The notes under the pieces were generated by a model. That model was not told where the DNA came from and did no database searches. It was given only the letters and a program-made list of their open reading frames with translations. Positions 1-7,161 of a stretch of 15,544 nt of DNA are shown here, in pieces. The translations under genes were made by a program, and so were the position numbers. Every line of letters starts with the position of its first letter. The first letter of the stretch is position 1. Origin of the DNA: an uncultured Christensenellaceae bacterium (GTDB taxonomy: Bacteria; Bacillota; Clostridia; Christensenellales; Pumilibacteraceae); assembly GCA_910587445.1 (NCBI GenBank), contig CAJULE010000036.1, forward strand, positions 1 to 15,544, given 5' to 3'.

Positions 1-109
1 TAAGGCAAAGCCTTAAGTCGTTTAAAGGAGAGGGAATTGAAAGGGAGAGGAACAGCCGAAAGTTCCTCTCCCTTCACGTTTTTAGGCGCGCCTTTTTCGA
101 AAAAGGCGC
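1..109. repeat. R1 repeat, copy a: three consecutive hairpins (5' end may be cut by the window)
   Basis: Three inverted repeats follow one another: TAAGGC/GCCTTA (1-15), AAGGGAGAGGAAC/GTTCCTCTCCCTT (41-53 with 62-74), and a perfect 22-bp palindrome at 88-109 (GCGCCTTTTT with its complement). The stretch matches 15371-15481 in order and orientation, sharing AAGTCGTTTAAAGGAGAGGG and the AG(C/T)CGAAA loop. The first hairpin differs in sequence between copies but stays paired. No gene is visible in 1-208. It is read as a dispersed intergenic repeat; its function is unknown. Confidence 0.8.
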
Positions 110-180
110 AAACATCATGCGAAATGTTACATTTGCGCAAAATAATCTCATGCCGCACGGCAAAAAACTCTTTTTGGTTG

Positions 181-199
181 CACCTTTTCGAAAAAGGTG
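181..199 (-). terminator. Small hairpin downstream of the Cys-rich hypothetical gene, possible weak terminator
   Basis: CACCTTTT pairs with AAAAGGTG, with a 3-base loop. It lies 10 bases beyond the stop codon of the minus-strand gene at 209-592. No immediate U-tract follows on the minus strand; a T6 run comes about 12 bases later. Termination is therefore only a guess, and the hairpin could equally belong to the repeat-rich tract. Confidence 0.3.
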
Positions 200-208
200 T
201 ATTTGTTT

Positions 209-592
209 TTATGACTTTCCCGAATCTGCGCTTTCGTCGGAAGGGTCGATCATCTTGTAAGTCGCCGTGTCGTGATATAGCGCTTCGCCGTTTTCCACTA
301 TGCCGTCGTACTGATATGCGCCTATCATGCCGCAGCGTCTCGCGTAGTCGGAGAAATCCTCTGCGGCTTCGAGGTTTTGCTTTTCTATTAAGTCTTCGTC
401 GTTTCCGAAATCGACGGTGGGCGCGCCGTTCTCGTCGAAAAAGTCCGCGGCAAATTCGCAGTTGCTGTCTCCGCACTTGCACAGTCTGCGTCCGCACTCG
501 CGCTCGGTTATCTTTTCAAACTCGTTTTCGTTTGTTTCGTCGTTTTTGTCGTTGCGGTTGCAGTCGCAGTTATTGTTTTTGTTGTCTGTCAC
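209..592 (-). CDS. Hypothetical acidic Cys/Asn-rich small protein
   Basis: A 127-residue protein not recognised as any family. The start is GTG at 592, chosen because AAAGGAGG lies about 9 bases upstream. The N-terminus is rich in Asn and Asp and holds C9 and C11. A Cys cluster follows at C33, C38, C40 and C45 (C-x4-C-x-C-x4-C), which could bind a metal or form disulfides, though this is inference. The rest is acidic and ends in a short polar tail. There is no signal peptide or membrane segment, so it should be cytosolic. It is divergent from the lipoprotein gene at 796 and appears to be a single-gene unit. The clear ribosome binding site and protein-like composition argue that it is a real gene; the function is unknown. 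Confidence 0.65.
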   Translation of the reverse strand: MTDNKNNNCDCNRNDKNDETNENEFEKITERECGRRLCKCGDSNCEFAADFFDENGAPTVDFGNDEDLIEKQNLEAAEDFSDYARRCGMIGAYQYDGIVENGEALYHDTATYKMIDPSDESADSGKS

Positions 593-728
593 TTTTACAG
601 TCCTCCTTTTTCCGTAGTATGTGCGCTGTCTCGCCGAATTAAACGAAAATACGAAAGAACGTGCTTTGCGAGTTTTCGGATTTCAATGAAATGCACAAAT
701 TTTCGACGGTATTTTATGTCGCAAATTA

Positions 729-757
729 TTTACTTTTCCATACATATATGTTAAAAT
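729..757 (+). promoter_or_regulatory. Sigma-A-type promoter for the lipoprotein gene
   Basis: TTTACT (729-734) and TAAAAT (752-757) are separated by exactly 17 bases. Transcription would start near 764, giving a leader of about 30 bases before the ATG at 796. This promoter lies in the 203-bp divergent gap between 592 and 796. No equally good promoter was found for the minus-strand gene on the other side. Confidence 0.6.
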
Positions 758-795
758 CATATAAAGGGTATTTCAGGGAAGGGGCAACGGCATAA

Positions 796-2355
796 ATGAA
801 ATCGGTATTTCGGATAATGGCAATCATTCTCGTACTCGCGACTGCGACGGTCGGCGTGCTTTTTGCGACGGGTTGCGATTACGATAATCCCTCCTTCAAG
901 CCGCCCGTCGCCCCTGTCGAGCCCGGTAAACCGACGCCGACGCCCGACCCCGACCCGGAGCCTGCTCCCACGCCCGACCCCGAGCCCACGGCGGCGCAGA
1001 TAATAAAGAGCATATACGAAGCGACCGTGCCGAATTTCACGGCGTCCGTAACGGTTACCGAAAGGGACGGAAAAGACAGTTCGGAAAAGAAGATCGCCGT
1101 AGTGTACGATGAAAAAGAGGGCGGATCCTTCACGGACGGAGAGGACGAGTTCATATGTGCGGACGGGCTTGTTTTCGAACGTGTCGGCGAAATTAAGATC
1201 AAGGACGACGACGGTGAAAGAACCGTGCCCACATATTCGGCAAAGCGCGGAACACTCGAAAAGCTGTCTCGCATATTGGAGAAAGCGGGCGAGATTTCCG
1301 TATCGCTCGCCGAAAAACTTAAAGATAGTATAAGCGTCGATGCGACGGACAAGGAGATAATGATAAGCTGTAAGCTGTCGTATGCAAAGACGCTCGGCAA
1401 ATTGTTCGACGTCGTAAAGAGAAATACGGACAAGCCCGTGGCAAGATTTGTCTCGGACGCGATCGAAGAATTCGGCGGCGAGCGGATCACGGACGAGGAG
1501 GCGGCGTTGCTGCTTGTCGGCATCGGCGACATGACGCTCGAAAAAGTTGTCGAAGAGCGAGGCGAACTGTTTAAGTTCGAGCTTTTTGCCGCATACGGCG
1601 CGCTTAAAGCGGCGCTTGGCGGAATCGTAGAGCTTCCCGCGTTCGACGATTTTATTGCGACTTACGGGCAAATTACGGTTAAGGCTCTTCTCGGCGCGGA
1701 GAGTGCGGACGAGCTTTTTAAAACAGCTTCCGAGCTCGAGCTTTCCGAAGTCCTGAAAAAGTTCCCCTATATGCAGAGCACGCTGTTGTCGCTGTTTTCG
1801 TCGAGCGCAGAGACCTCGTTCGAAAAGGCGGATATATCGGTTGGCATAACGTCCGATTTGTCCCATAGACTCTCGTCGTTGCGCATTGCGGGCGACATCG
1901 AAATAGAAAATTTCCCCACGTTTTTGCCCAGCCTCGACGAGAGCGGTATGCGCGAAGAAATAATAGGAATAAGCCGCTCGTTTGAAGCGGACGTCGTTTT
2001 TTCGAAGGTGGGTGAAAGCGGCATGAAGTCTCCCGAATACTTTGCCTACGAAGGCGAGCAGACCGTAGAGGTCGTATGCGGAGGAGAGTATGCGTTCCAT
2101 GCGGGAGAGCTCAACACGTTCGACGGGGACGGAGAGCTCGTTCTCGAGGTCGAGAGCGGCACGATAGAAGATCCCGTGCATTGGGCGGAAATCATGAAAA
2201 CGATACACGAAGGGACTGAAATAGACAGAAATGCGAAGAAGATAAGGATAAGCGATAAGGCATATAAGGCGCTTGTCGAAGCCAAGAAGCTCGGGCTTAC
2301 GCGTATAGCCGTGCCCGCTTACCGAGAGTTTGTGTTTGTGCTGGATATACGGTAA
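796..2355 (+). CDS. Putative lipoprotein of unknown function
   Basis: A 519-residue protein. It opens with a lipoprotein signal: basic start, hydrophobic core at about residues 7-24, then ATGC with the lipidated Cys at position 27. It should be exported and anchored to the outer face of the membrane. A Pro/Thr/Asp/Glu-rich linker of PTPDPDP and EP repeats follows at about residues 35-66, typical of a spacer lifting a domain off the membrane. The remaining 450 residues are charged and show no motif I recognise. The start is preceded by GGAAGGGG. The gene has its own promoter (729-757) and a strong terminator (2396-2431), so it is probably monocistronic. The P-type ATPase follows on the same strand, but nothing shows a functional link. 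Confidence 0.85.
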   Translation: MKSVFRIMAIILVLATATVGVLFATGCDYDNPSFKPPVAPVEPGKPTPTPDPDPEPAPTPDPEPTAAQIIKSIYEATVPNFTASVTVTERDGKDSSEKKIAVVYDEKEGGSFTDGEDEFICADGLVFERVGEIKIKDDDGERTVPTYSAKRGTLEKLSRILEKAGEISVSLAEKLKDSISVDATDKEIMISCKLSYAKTLGKLFDVVKRNTDKPVARFVSDAIEEFGGERITDEEAALLLVGIGDMTLEKVVEERGELFKFELFAAYGALKAALGGIVELPAFDDFIATYGQITVKALLGAESADELFKTASELELSEVLKKFPYMQSTLLSLFSSSAETSFEKADISVGITSDLSHRLSSLRIAGDIEIENFPTFLPSLDESGMREEIIGISRSFEADVVFSKVGESGMKSPEYFAYEGEQTVEVVCGGEYAFHAGELNTFDGDGELVLEVESGTIEDPVHWAEIMKTIHEGTEIDRNAKKIRISDKAYKALVEAKKLGLTRIAVPAYREFVFVLDIR

Positions 2356-2395
2356 GCGCGCATTTTGTCTAAAACCGAATAATAGTATTAAAACG

Positions 2396-2431
2396 CCCTC
2401 TTTGCAAATATATTTTGTAAAGAGGGTTTTT
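2396..2431 (+). terminator. Strong intrinsic terminator after the lipoprotein gene
   Basis: A 13-bp stem (2396-2408 with 2414-2426, one G-T pair) closes a TATAT loop and is followed directly by five T. It lies 40 bases after the lipoprotein stop and only 38 bases before the ATPase start. Any transcript reaching the ATPase from upstream must cross it. Confidence 0.9.
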
Positions 2432-2469
2432 GACTCCTCGAAAATACTCGTCTGTTCGGAGGAAACCGA

Positions 2470-5139
2470 ATGAAAAAGAAAAAGACGGTCTCTCGTGCGG
2501 CGCAGCCGCCGAAGAATTGGCATTCGATGTCCGCGCGCGACGCTCTGAGCGTCCTGGCTTCGGACGAAAAAAACGGTCTTGACGACAGTGCGGTTTTGAA
2601 GAACCGAGAAAAGGGCGAAAACGTTCTGTCCGAGAAGAAACGCAAGCCCGTTGCGCTGCGCGTCGTAGAGGAGCTCACCGAGCCCATGATGCTTATACTT
2701 CTCGCCGCGCTCGTCATAACCGTTTCCGTAAACGCATTCACGGCGGCGAGAGGCGGACATTTCGATTTTGTCGAGGTCGTCGGCATACTCGTGGCAATTG
2801 TCGCTTCCGTGTCCATATCGCTCGTCATGGAAGGCAAGAGCTCCAAGGCGTTCGACGCGCTCCGCAAGGAAGCGAAAGCCGTAAACGTAAAGACCGTGCG
2901 AAACAAAAAGGTGGCGATGCTTTCGGCGGACAAGCTCGTCGTCGGAGATATAGTCATGCTCGAGACGGGAGATAAAGCCGCCGCGGATATGAGGATCATT
3001 TCCTCGGACGGACTGCGGGTGGATGAGTCGCCGCTCACGGGCGAGAGCAACCCCGTGGCGAAGCACGAAAAGCCGCTTGACTATCTCACGCCGCTTGCCG
3101 AAAGAAAGAACATGGTCTATTCGGGCTGTTTCGTGACGGCGGGTTCGGCGCGTGCGGTGGTCGCCGAGGTCGGGGACGACACCGAAATAGGCAAGGTCGC
3201 GCGCTCCATTGCCGAGGACGGAGAGCGCACGCCGCTCCAACAGCGGCTGTCGAGGCTGGGTAAGATCATAACCGTGCTCGGCGCAATCGTCGCGTTCGCC
3301 GTGTTTGCCGTGCAATTCGTCAAGCTTCTGTACTTGGGTAATCTGTCTTTTTCGGGCGTTTCGGACATATTCATCACGAGCATAGTCCTTATTGTCGCGT
3401 CCGTACCCGAAGGGCTTCCCACGGTGGTTGCGGTTTCGCTTGCGCTGAACGTCATTAAAATGGCGAAAAACAATGCGCTCGTAAAGAAGATGTCCGCTTG
3501 CGAGACCATAGGCTGCGTCTCCGTCATCTGCTCGGATAAGACGGGCACGCTCACCGAAAACAAGATGAGCGTTACGGATATGTTGAGCGTCGGCGATAGG
3601 GAAGCCATGTTGAAAAACTTTGCCGTGAACTCGACGGCGGACGTCGATTTCTCGGCTGCTTCTCCCGTATTCTTCGGAAATCCGACTGAGTGCGCCCTTC
3701 TCGTTTCCTACGAAAACGAGAAGAAAGAGAGCTATCTCGACGCGCGCAGGGAAGCGGTAACGGTCGTGCGTCATCCGTTTTCGTCCGAATTGAAGAGAAT
3801 GACCACGGTGATAAGGGAGGGCGCGGAAAACGTAGCCTATCTCAAGGGCGCGCCCGAAGTCGTCTTGGAGCTGTGCGCTCTGTCGGAACGCGACAAGTCG
3901 AGATATCTGAAAAGCGTGGAGAAATATGCCCGTCAGGCAAAACGTGTGCTTGCGTTTGCGCACGGAACGGCTCGCGGACTCGAGCGCGAACGGGCGGAAC
4001 GCGGACTTAAACTCGACGGATTTGCGGTCATCTCCGATCCGATACGCAAGGAAGTGTACGGGGCGGTGCGTCAGGCAAAGGACGCGGGAATAGACGTTGT
4101 GATGCTTACGGGCGACAATCCCGTTACGGCGAAGGCTATCGCCTTTGAACTCGGCATACAAGGCGAGGTGCTGCTCGGCGGTCAGGTGGACGCCATGAGC
4201 GACGTCGAGCTTTTGAATCGCGTTTCGGATATAAAAGTCGTCGCTCGATCCACGCCGCAGACCAAACTCAGAATAGTCGCCGCGTTAAAGACCTCGGGCG
4301 CTGTTGTGGCCGTCACGGGCGACGGCATAAACGACGCGCCCGCCATTAAGAGCGCGGACGTCGGCATAGCCATGGGCATAACCGGAACGCAGGTGTCGAA
4401 GGAGGCGAGCGATATAATCGTTCTCGACGACTCCTTTGCGACCATTATAAACGCCGTAAGGTGGGGGCGCGGCATATACGAGAATTTCCAGCGCTTTATC
4501 ATGTTCCAGCTTACGGTCAACCTCGCCGCGGTGCTCACCGTCGTGATGTCCGTTCTCTTCGGCTTCGAAGCGCCGTTCAACTCGCTCGAACTCCTGTGGA
4601 TAAATCTCATAATGGACGGGCCGCCCGCGCTTACATTGGGGCTCGAAAAGATCTCCGCCGATCTCATGACCCGCAGTCCCGTCAAAAGAGACGCGCCCAT
4701 AGTCACGAAAAAGATGTTCGTAAGGATCGTACTGAGCGGCGTCTATATGGCTGCCGTTATGGTGGCGCAGACCTACTTCAATTTCCTCGGCATAGCGGGA
4801 GGAGCGGGCAAGGAAAAGACTGCGCTCTTTACGCTCTTTGTGCTCATGCAGCTGTTCAATGCGTTTAACGCGCGCGAGCCGGGTCTTAAAAGCATATTTC
4901 CGACCATCGGCGCGAATAAGCTCATGGTTGCGGTCATGGCGATCACGTTCGGTTTGCAGGTGGTCATAACGCAGCTCGGCGGGGCGGTGTTCAATACCGT
5001 GCCGCTCGGAGCTGTCGATTGGCTCAAAATAGTGGCGACGGCGCTCACCGTGGTACTTTTCACCGAGGGCTATAAACTGCTGCTTCGCCCCGTACGTACG
5101 TCGCTTTGGAGAGCGTCCCGCGAAAAAAGCAAATCGTAA
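2470..5139 (+). CDS. Cation-transporting P-type ATPase, calcium-pump-like (P2 type, IIB-like site)
   Basis: An 889-residue membrane pump that couples ATP hydrolysis to cation export, most likely Ca2+. Family motifs are all present: TGES (190-193, actuator domain), DKTGT with the phosphorylated Asp at 356, KGAP in the nucleotide-binding domain, and GDGINDAP (617-624). VPEGLP (312-317, helix M4) is the usual Ca2+-site motif. In M6 the sequence is WINLIMD, with N712, M715 and D716. The Met matches plasma-membrane-type calcium pumps, whereas SERCA has Thr there, so a single transport site is likely; this is inference from family knowledge. Length fits a complete enzyme with ten membrane segments. 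The start is preceded by CGGAGG. A terminator lies upstream and a shared one downstream, so it is probably monocistronic. Exact ion specificity is not proven by sequence. Confidence 0.93.
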   Translation: MKKKKTVSRAAQPPKNWHSMSARDALSVLASDEKNGLDDSAVLKNREKGENVLSEKKRKPVALRVVEELTEPMMLILLAALVITVSVNAFTAARGGHFDFVEVVGILVAIVASVSISLVMEGKSSKAFDALRKEAKAVNVKTVRNKKVAMLSADKLVVGDIVMLETGDKAAADMRIISSDGLRVDESPLTGESNPVAKHEKPLDYLTPLAERKNMVYSGCFVTAGSARAVVAEVGDDTEIGKVARSIAEDGERTPLQQRLSRLGKIITVLGAIVAFAVFAVQFVKLLYLGNLSFSGVSDIFITSIVLIVASVPEGLPTVVAVSLALNVIKMAKNNALVKKMSACETIGCVSVICSDKTGTLTENKMSVTDMLSVGDREAMLKNFAVNSTADVDFSAASPVFFGNPTECALLVSYENEKKESYLDARREAVTVVRHPFSSELKRMTTVIREGAENVAYLKGAPEVVLELCALSERDKSRYLKSVEKYARQAKRVLAFAHGTARGLERERAERGLKLDGFAVISDPIRKEVYGAVRQAKDAGIDVVMLTGDNPVTAKAIAFELGIQGEVLLGGQVDAMSDVELLNRVSDIKVVARSTPQTKLRIVAALKTSGAVVAVTGDGINDAPAIKSADVGIAMGITGTQVSKEASDIIVLDDSFATIINAVRWGRGIYENFQRFIMFQLTVNLAAVLTVVMSVLFGFEAPFNSLELLWINLIMDGPPALTLGLEKISADLMTRSPVKRDAPIVTKKMFVRIVLSGVYMAAVMVAQTYFNFLGIAGGAGKEKTALFTLFVLMQLFNAFNAREPGLKSIFPTIGANKLMVAVMAITFGLQVVITQLGGAVFNTVPLGAVDWLKIVATALTVVLFTEGYKLLLRPVRTSLWRASREKSKS

Positions 5140-5172
5140 ACGACACGGACAGAGTTCGAATCCATGCTCGGA

Positions 5173-5211
5173 TTAAAAAAACGACGGAACTTTTTGAGTT
5201 CCGCCGTTTTT
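5173..5211. terminator. Bidirectional terminator between convergent genes
   Basis: CGACGGAAC (5182-5190) pairs with GTTCCGCCG (5198-5206) and is flanked by an A-run on the left and T5 on the right. It can therefore end transcription from both sides. The single mismatch reads A-C on the plus strand but a G-U wobble on the minus strand, so the hairpin is slightly better for the minus-strand gene ending at 5225. Confidence 0.85.
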
Positions 5212-5224
5212 CGCCGCAATTCGA

Positions 5225-5560
5225 TTAGCACTTCTTACTTGCGGTCTTTGATGTAGCGCTCTTTGCATTCATGCTCTTTGCGCTCGAAGTCTTTGCGCTT
5301 GCGCTTTTGGCGTTCGTGCCCGAGCTTTTCGTGCCCGAAGTCTTTGCGCTTGCGCTCGAAGCCTTGGAGCTTGCCGCTTTGGAGCTGCAGTTCTTCGTAG
5401 AGCTTGCAGTCTTGGAGCTGCAATTCTTCGTAGAGCTTGCAGTCTTGGAGCTGCAATTTTTTGCCGAGCTTGCAGCCTTGGAGCTGCAATTCTTCGTCGA
5501 ACTTGTCGTAGCCTTGGAACTTGCGTTCTTTGCGCCCGTAGTCTTTTTGCTTTCAGCCAT
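5225..5560 (-). CDS. Small highly basic Lys/Ser/Ala/Thr repeat protein with regularly spaced Cys
   Basis: A 111-residue low-complexity protein. The start is the ATG at 5558-5560, chosen because AAGGAG sits 7 bases upstream; an upstream extension of the reading frame has no such support. It begins MAESKKTTGAKN and consists almost wholly of Ser, Lys, Ala and Thr, with one acidic residue. The middle has four 11-residue units of the type NCSSK(T/A)ASS(T/A)K, placing a Cys every 11 residues, and the last residue is a fifth Cys. No signal peptide is visible. The composition resembles Lys/Ala-rich histone-H1-like bacterial proteins, so nucleic-acid binding is a possible role. The periodic Cys is not typical of those, and the family is not recognised. 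A terminator lies at each end (5173-5211 and 5650-5674), so it is a single-gene unit. Confidence 0.75.
   Translation of the reverse strand: MAESKKTTGAKNASSKATTSSTKNCSSKAASSAKNCSSKTASSTKNCSSKTASSTKNCSSKAASSKASSASAKTSGTKSSGTNAKSASAKTSSAKSMNAKSATSKTASKKC
5379..5510. repeat. 33-bp tandem repeat, four units, inside the basic repeat protein
   Basis: Units start at 5379, 5412, 5445 and 5478, each opening TTGGAGCTGCA (plus strand). The first two are nearly identical over 33 bp; the last two have drifted. The period is a multiple of three, so unit gain or loss keeps the reading frame and changes protein length by 11 residues. Confidence 0.9.
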
Positions 5561-5584
5561 TGTTTCACTCCTTATCATATTTTC

Positions 5585-5601
5585 GCAAACTGTCGGTTTG
5601 C
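5585..5601 (-). promoter_or_regulatory. Small palindrome in the upstream region of the basic repeat protein gene
   Basis: GCAAAC and GTTTGC are separated by 5 bases, 25-41 bases upstream of the start codon at 5560. It could be an operator or a leader hairpin. A TACTAT box just upstream on the minus strand could be a -10, but no convincing -35 was found. Confidence 0.3.
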
Positions 5602-5649
5602 AATAATAGTATTTGCCCGTATGTCTCCGATTTATACGTGCCGTAAAAG

Positions 5650-5674
5650 AAAAAACCGCATTGAGACAATGCGG
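5650..5674 (-). terminator. Intrinsic terminator of the division protein / phosphatase / XRE operon
   Basis: On the minus strand CCGCATTG, a 3-base loop and CAATGCGG form a perfect 8-bp stem followed by six T. It lies 30 bases downstream of the XRE gene stop at 5704. Confidence 0.88.
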
Positions 5675-5703
5675 AAAAGGCTGTGCAACGGCAAAAGAGC
5701 GAT

Positions 5704-5907
5704 TCAGTCGTCCATGCCCATAAGATAGTCTGCCGAAATGCGAAAGATTCGGCAGAGCTCGGTCAAAAATGCGACCGACGGCATACGGCGTCCGTTTTCC
5801 CAAGCATATATGGAATCCTCGCTTGCTCCGATTTCGTCGGCAAGCTCTTTTTGCGTGTAGTTATAACTTTTGCGAAGCTCCTTGAGCCTTACTGAAAAGC
5901 TGTTCAT
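5704..5907 (-). CDS. Small XRE-family helix-turn-helix regulator
   Basis: A 67-residue DNA-binding protein that is almost only a Cro/C1-type helix-turn-helix domain. The motif runs YTQKELADEIGASEDSIYAWENG at about residues 18-40, and the protein ends SADYLMGMDD, as in many XRE proteins. The start is set at the ATG ending at 5907, because AAAGGAG lies 6-7 bases upstream. An in-frame ATG at 5934 has no such site and would overlap the phosphatase gene. It begins 23 bases after the phosphatase stop on the same strand and is followed by a terminator, so it is the last gene of that operon. Target genes are unknown; a simple repressor role is inferred from the family. Confidence 0.85.
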   Translation of the reverse strand: MNSFSVRLKELRKSYNYTQKELADEIGASEDSIYAWENGRRMPSVAFLTELCRIFRISADYLMGMDD

Positions 5908-5930
5908 GAGTTTCTCCTTTTGTATGATTT

Positions 5931-6821
5931 TCATATGTGTCCGTCTTTTTCGAGAAGCATGGCATAGCCGTTAAGCCCGTCGTTCACGGACACCGTTATG
6001 TCGTCGGCTTGCATAAGTTCCGCGACGGCGCAGGCAATGGCGAGTCCCGCTTTCACGACTTTTGCGCGCGACGGTTTTACCGCAGGGAAGCGCCGCACGA
6101 TCCGATCGGGCGTAAGCGGTTGCAATATGCGGCACAGCCGTTTAAGCTCGGATAGGGAAAGAACCGTTCCGTGCACGGCGTTTTCGTCGAACGCGTCGAG
6201 CTCGAGGGAAATGCAGGCGAGCGCGGAAAACGTGCCGCCGAGTCCAACTATATGTTTTGCCGTTCCTTTCGGTCTTATCACGGCGGCGGCGTTTTTCTTT
6301 AAGGCGAAGATGTCGTTTCCCGTTTCGTCCAGCCTTACGGCGCCCACGGGGAAGCTTGCGCATTCGAGCCTTTCGCCGCATTTGACCGCTATTTCCGTGC
6401 TTGCCCCGCCTATATCGGCAAAGGCAGAGTGGGCGGGGAAGGAAAGACTTGCGCCGAGCGCGGCGATTTTCGCTTCGTCCTCACCGGAAATGATGTCGAC
6501 GTCTATATTCAGCTCTGCGTTTATCCTGTCCGTAAGGAGATTTTTGTTGCTTGCCGAGCGCAGGGCTTCGGTCGCATAGACGAATATTTCGGAGACGTTT
6601 TTGTCTTTGGCGTCTCTTACGAGCGTTTCTACGGCGCGAAAGGTTCTTTCGACGGACTCGGGGTCGAGCGTTCTGCCGTTGTCCATTGAGTTTGCCGCAA
6701 GACGGCTCGTGATCACGTTCCTGTAGCCGAAGCGGCTACGGGAGGGAATGAACAGCTTTACGGAGTTGCTGCCTATGTTTATTACGGCGTATGCGCCTTG
6801 TATGTCGGTCTTTATGTGCAT
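5931..6821 (-). CDS. Ppx/GppA-family phosphatase (exopolyphosphatase or pppGpp hydrolase type)
   Basis: A 296-residue protein of the ASKHA fold family that hydrolyses polyphosphate or pppGpp; sequence alone does not separate the two. Visible motifs are NIGSNSVKL (15-23, first phosphate loop), ATEALRSASN (about 83-92), ISGEDEAKI (111-119, the region of the catalytic Glu), DIGGASTE (136-143) and GLGGTFSALA. The length fits the short two-domain form without the HD-like extension. The usual Asp of the first motif (DIGSNS) is Asn15 here, and DIGGGS reads DIGGAS. The ATG at 6821 has no clear ribosome binding site. It lies 16 bases after the upstream gene's stop and just past a hairpin, so coupled translation is possible. 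Operon neighbours are a DivIC/FtsB-like gene upstream and an XRE regulator downstream. Confidence 0.9.
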   Translation of the reverse strand: MHIKTDIQGAYAVINIGSNSVKLFIPSRSRFGYRNVITSRLAANSMDNGRTLDPESVERTFRAVETLVRDAKDKNVSEIFVYATEALRSASNKNLLTDRINAELNIDVDIISGEDEAKIAALGASLSFPAHSAFADIGGASTEIAVKCGERLECASFPVGAVRLDETGNDIFALKKNAAAVIRPKGTAKHIVGLGGTFSALACISLELDAFDENAVHGTVLSLSELKRLCRILQPLTPDRIVRRFPAVKPSRAKVVKAGLAIACAVAELMQADDITVSVNDGLNGYAMLLEKDGHI

Positions 6822-6827
6822 AACAAA

Positions 6828-6850
6828 GGGCGGGAAATCATTGCCCGCCC
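6828..6850 (-). other. Intercistronic GC-rich hairpin at the divIC-like / ppx junction
   Basis: On the minus strand GGGCGGG and CCCGCCC (7 bp, 9-base loop) form a stable hairpin that covers the stop codon of the division gene. It is followed by TTTGTTATG, where the ATG is the phosphatase start. The T-run is only three bases, so full termination is unlikely. It may attenuate, or set relative expression of the two genes. Confidence 0.6.
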
Positions 6851-7128
6851 GTGATAAAGCTTATTTCGTCTCCGCCTATCATTCCGAGATACTCGCGCGC
6901 ATAAGCGTCGACATATTCGTCGGTCTTGCGATAGTCGATTTCCGATTGGTTTGCTTCTATCTGCCTGTCGAGCGCCGCAAGCTGCTCTTTAAGCGCTTTT
7001 TCTCTGCTCGAAAGCGAAGCGATGCGCACGAGGTTTATGACGAGCGCCGTCGCCATGAGTACAAAAAACAACGCGGCAAACACGGTTATCATTATGATTT
7101 TTCGATTTCTCTTTACTTCTTCGGTCAT
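6838..7128 (-). CDS. Septum formation initiator family protein (DivIC/FtsB-like)
   Basis: A 96-residue bitopic membrane protein. The start is ATG at 7128, chosen because AAGGAGG lies about 10 bases upstream; longer in-frame starts lack this. The N-terminal tail is basic (MTEEVKRNRK), followed by a single membrane segment at about residues 11-34. A short coiled coil comes next (about 40-65, SREKALKEQLAALDRQIEAN), and then the YAREYLGMIGGDEISF stretch characteristic of DivIC/FtsB tails. Proteins of this family link FtsL and FtsQ/DivIB in the cell-division complex at the septum. It is the first gene of a probable operon with a ppx/gppA-type phosphatase, using the promoter at 7162-7190. FtsL is an alternative of similar architecture, but the C-terminal motif favours DivIC/FtsB. 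Confidence 0.85.
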   Translation of the reverse strand: MTEEVKRNRKIIMITVFAALFFVLMATALVINLVRIASLSSREKALKEQLAALDRQIEANQSEIDYRKTDEYVDAYAREYLGMIGGDEISFITGGQ

Positions 7129-7161
7129 AAGAATCAGCCTCCTTTTGCAAGACGTAAATAA

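Noticed and set aside
37..642. 201-codon plus-strand frame across the R1 repeat and the Cys-rich gene
   Set aside because: The product is Arg/Ser/Cys-rich without a domain and runs through hairpin repeats and antisense to a gene with a clear ribosome binding site.
757..4161. Very long (1134-codon) open frame on the minus strand
   Set aside because: It lies antisense to the lipoprotein and the P-type ATPase, whose motifs are clear. The translated product is Arg/His/Tyr-rich with no domain, and no ribosome binding site supports its start. It is a by-product of codon bias on the real strand.
5152..5163. GAGTTCGAATCC resembling a tRNA T-arm, as in a tRNA remnant or attachment site
   Set aside because: The flanking bases do not form the T-stem and no acceptor or anticodon arm is present nearby.
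5379..5510. Regular 33-bp repeats resembling a CRISPR array
   Set aside because: Units are contiguous with no spacers, the period is in frame, and they encode 11-residue protein repeats.
5271..5606. Plus-strand frame with Leu/Glu/Phe repeats
   Set aside because: It is the antisense reading of the 33-bp repeat gene. The minus-strand frame has the ribosome binding site and terminator.
5561..5803. Upstream extension of the basic repeat protein to 192 residues
   Set aside because: The extension runs back through the XRE operon terminator and into the antisense of the XRE gene, and lacks a ribosome binding site. The ATG at 5560 has AAGGAG at good spacing.
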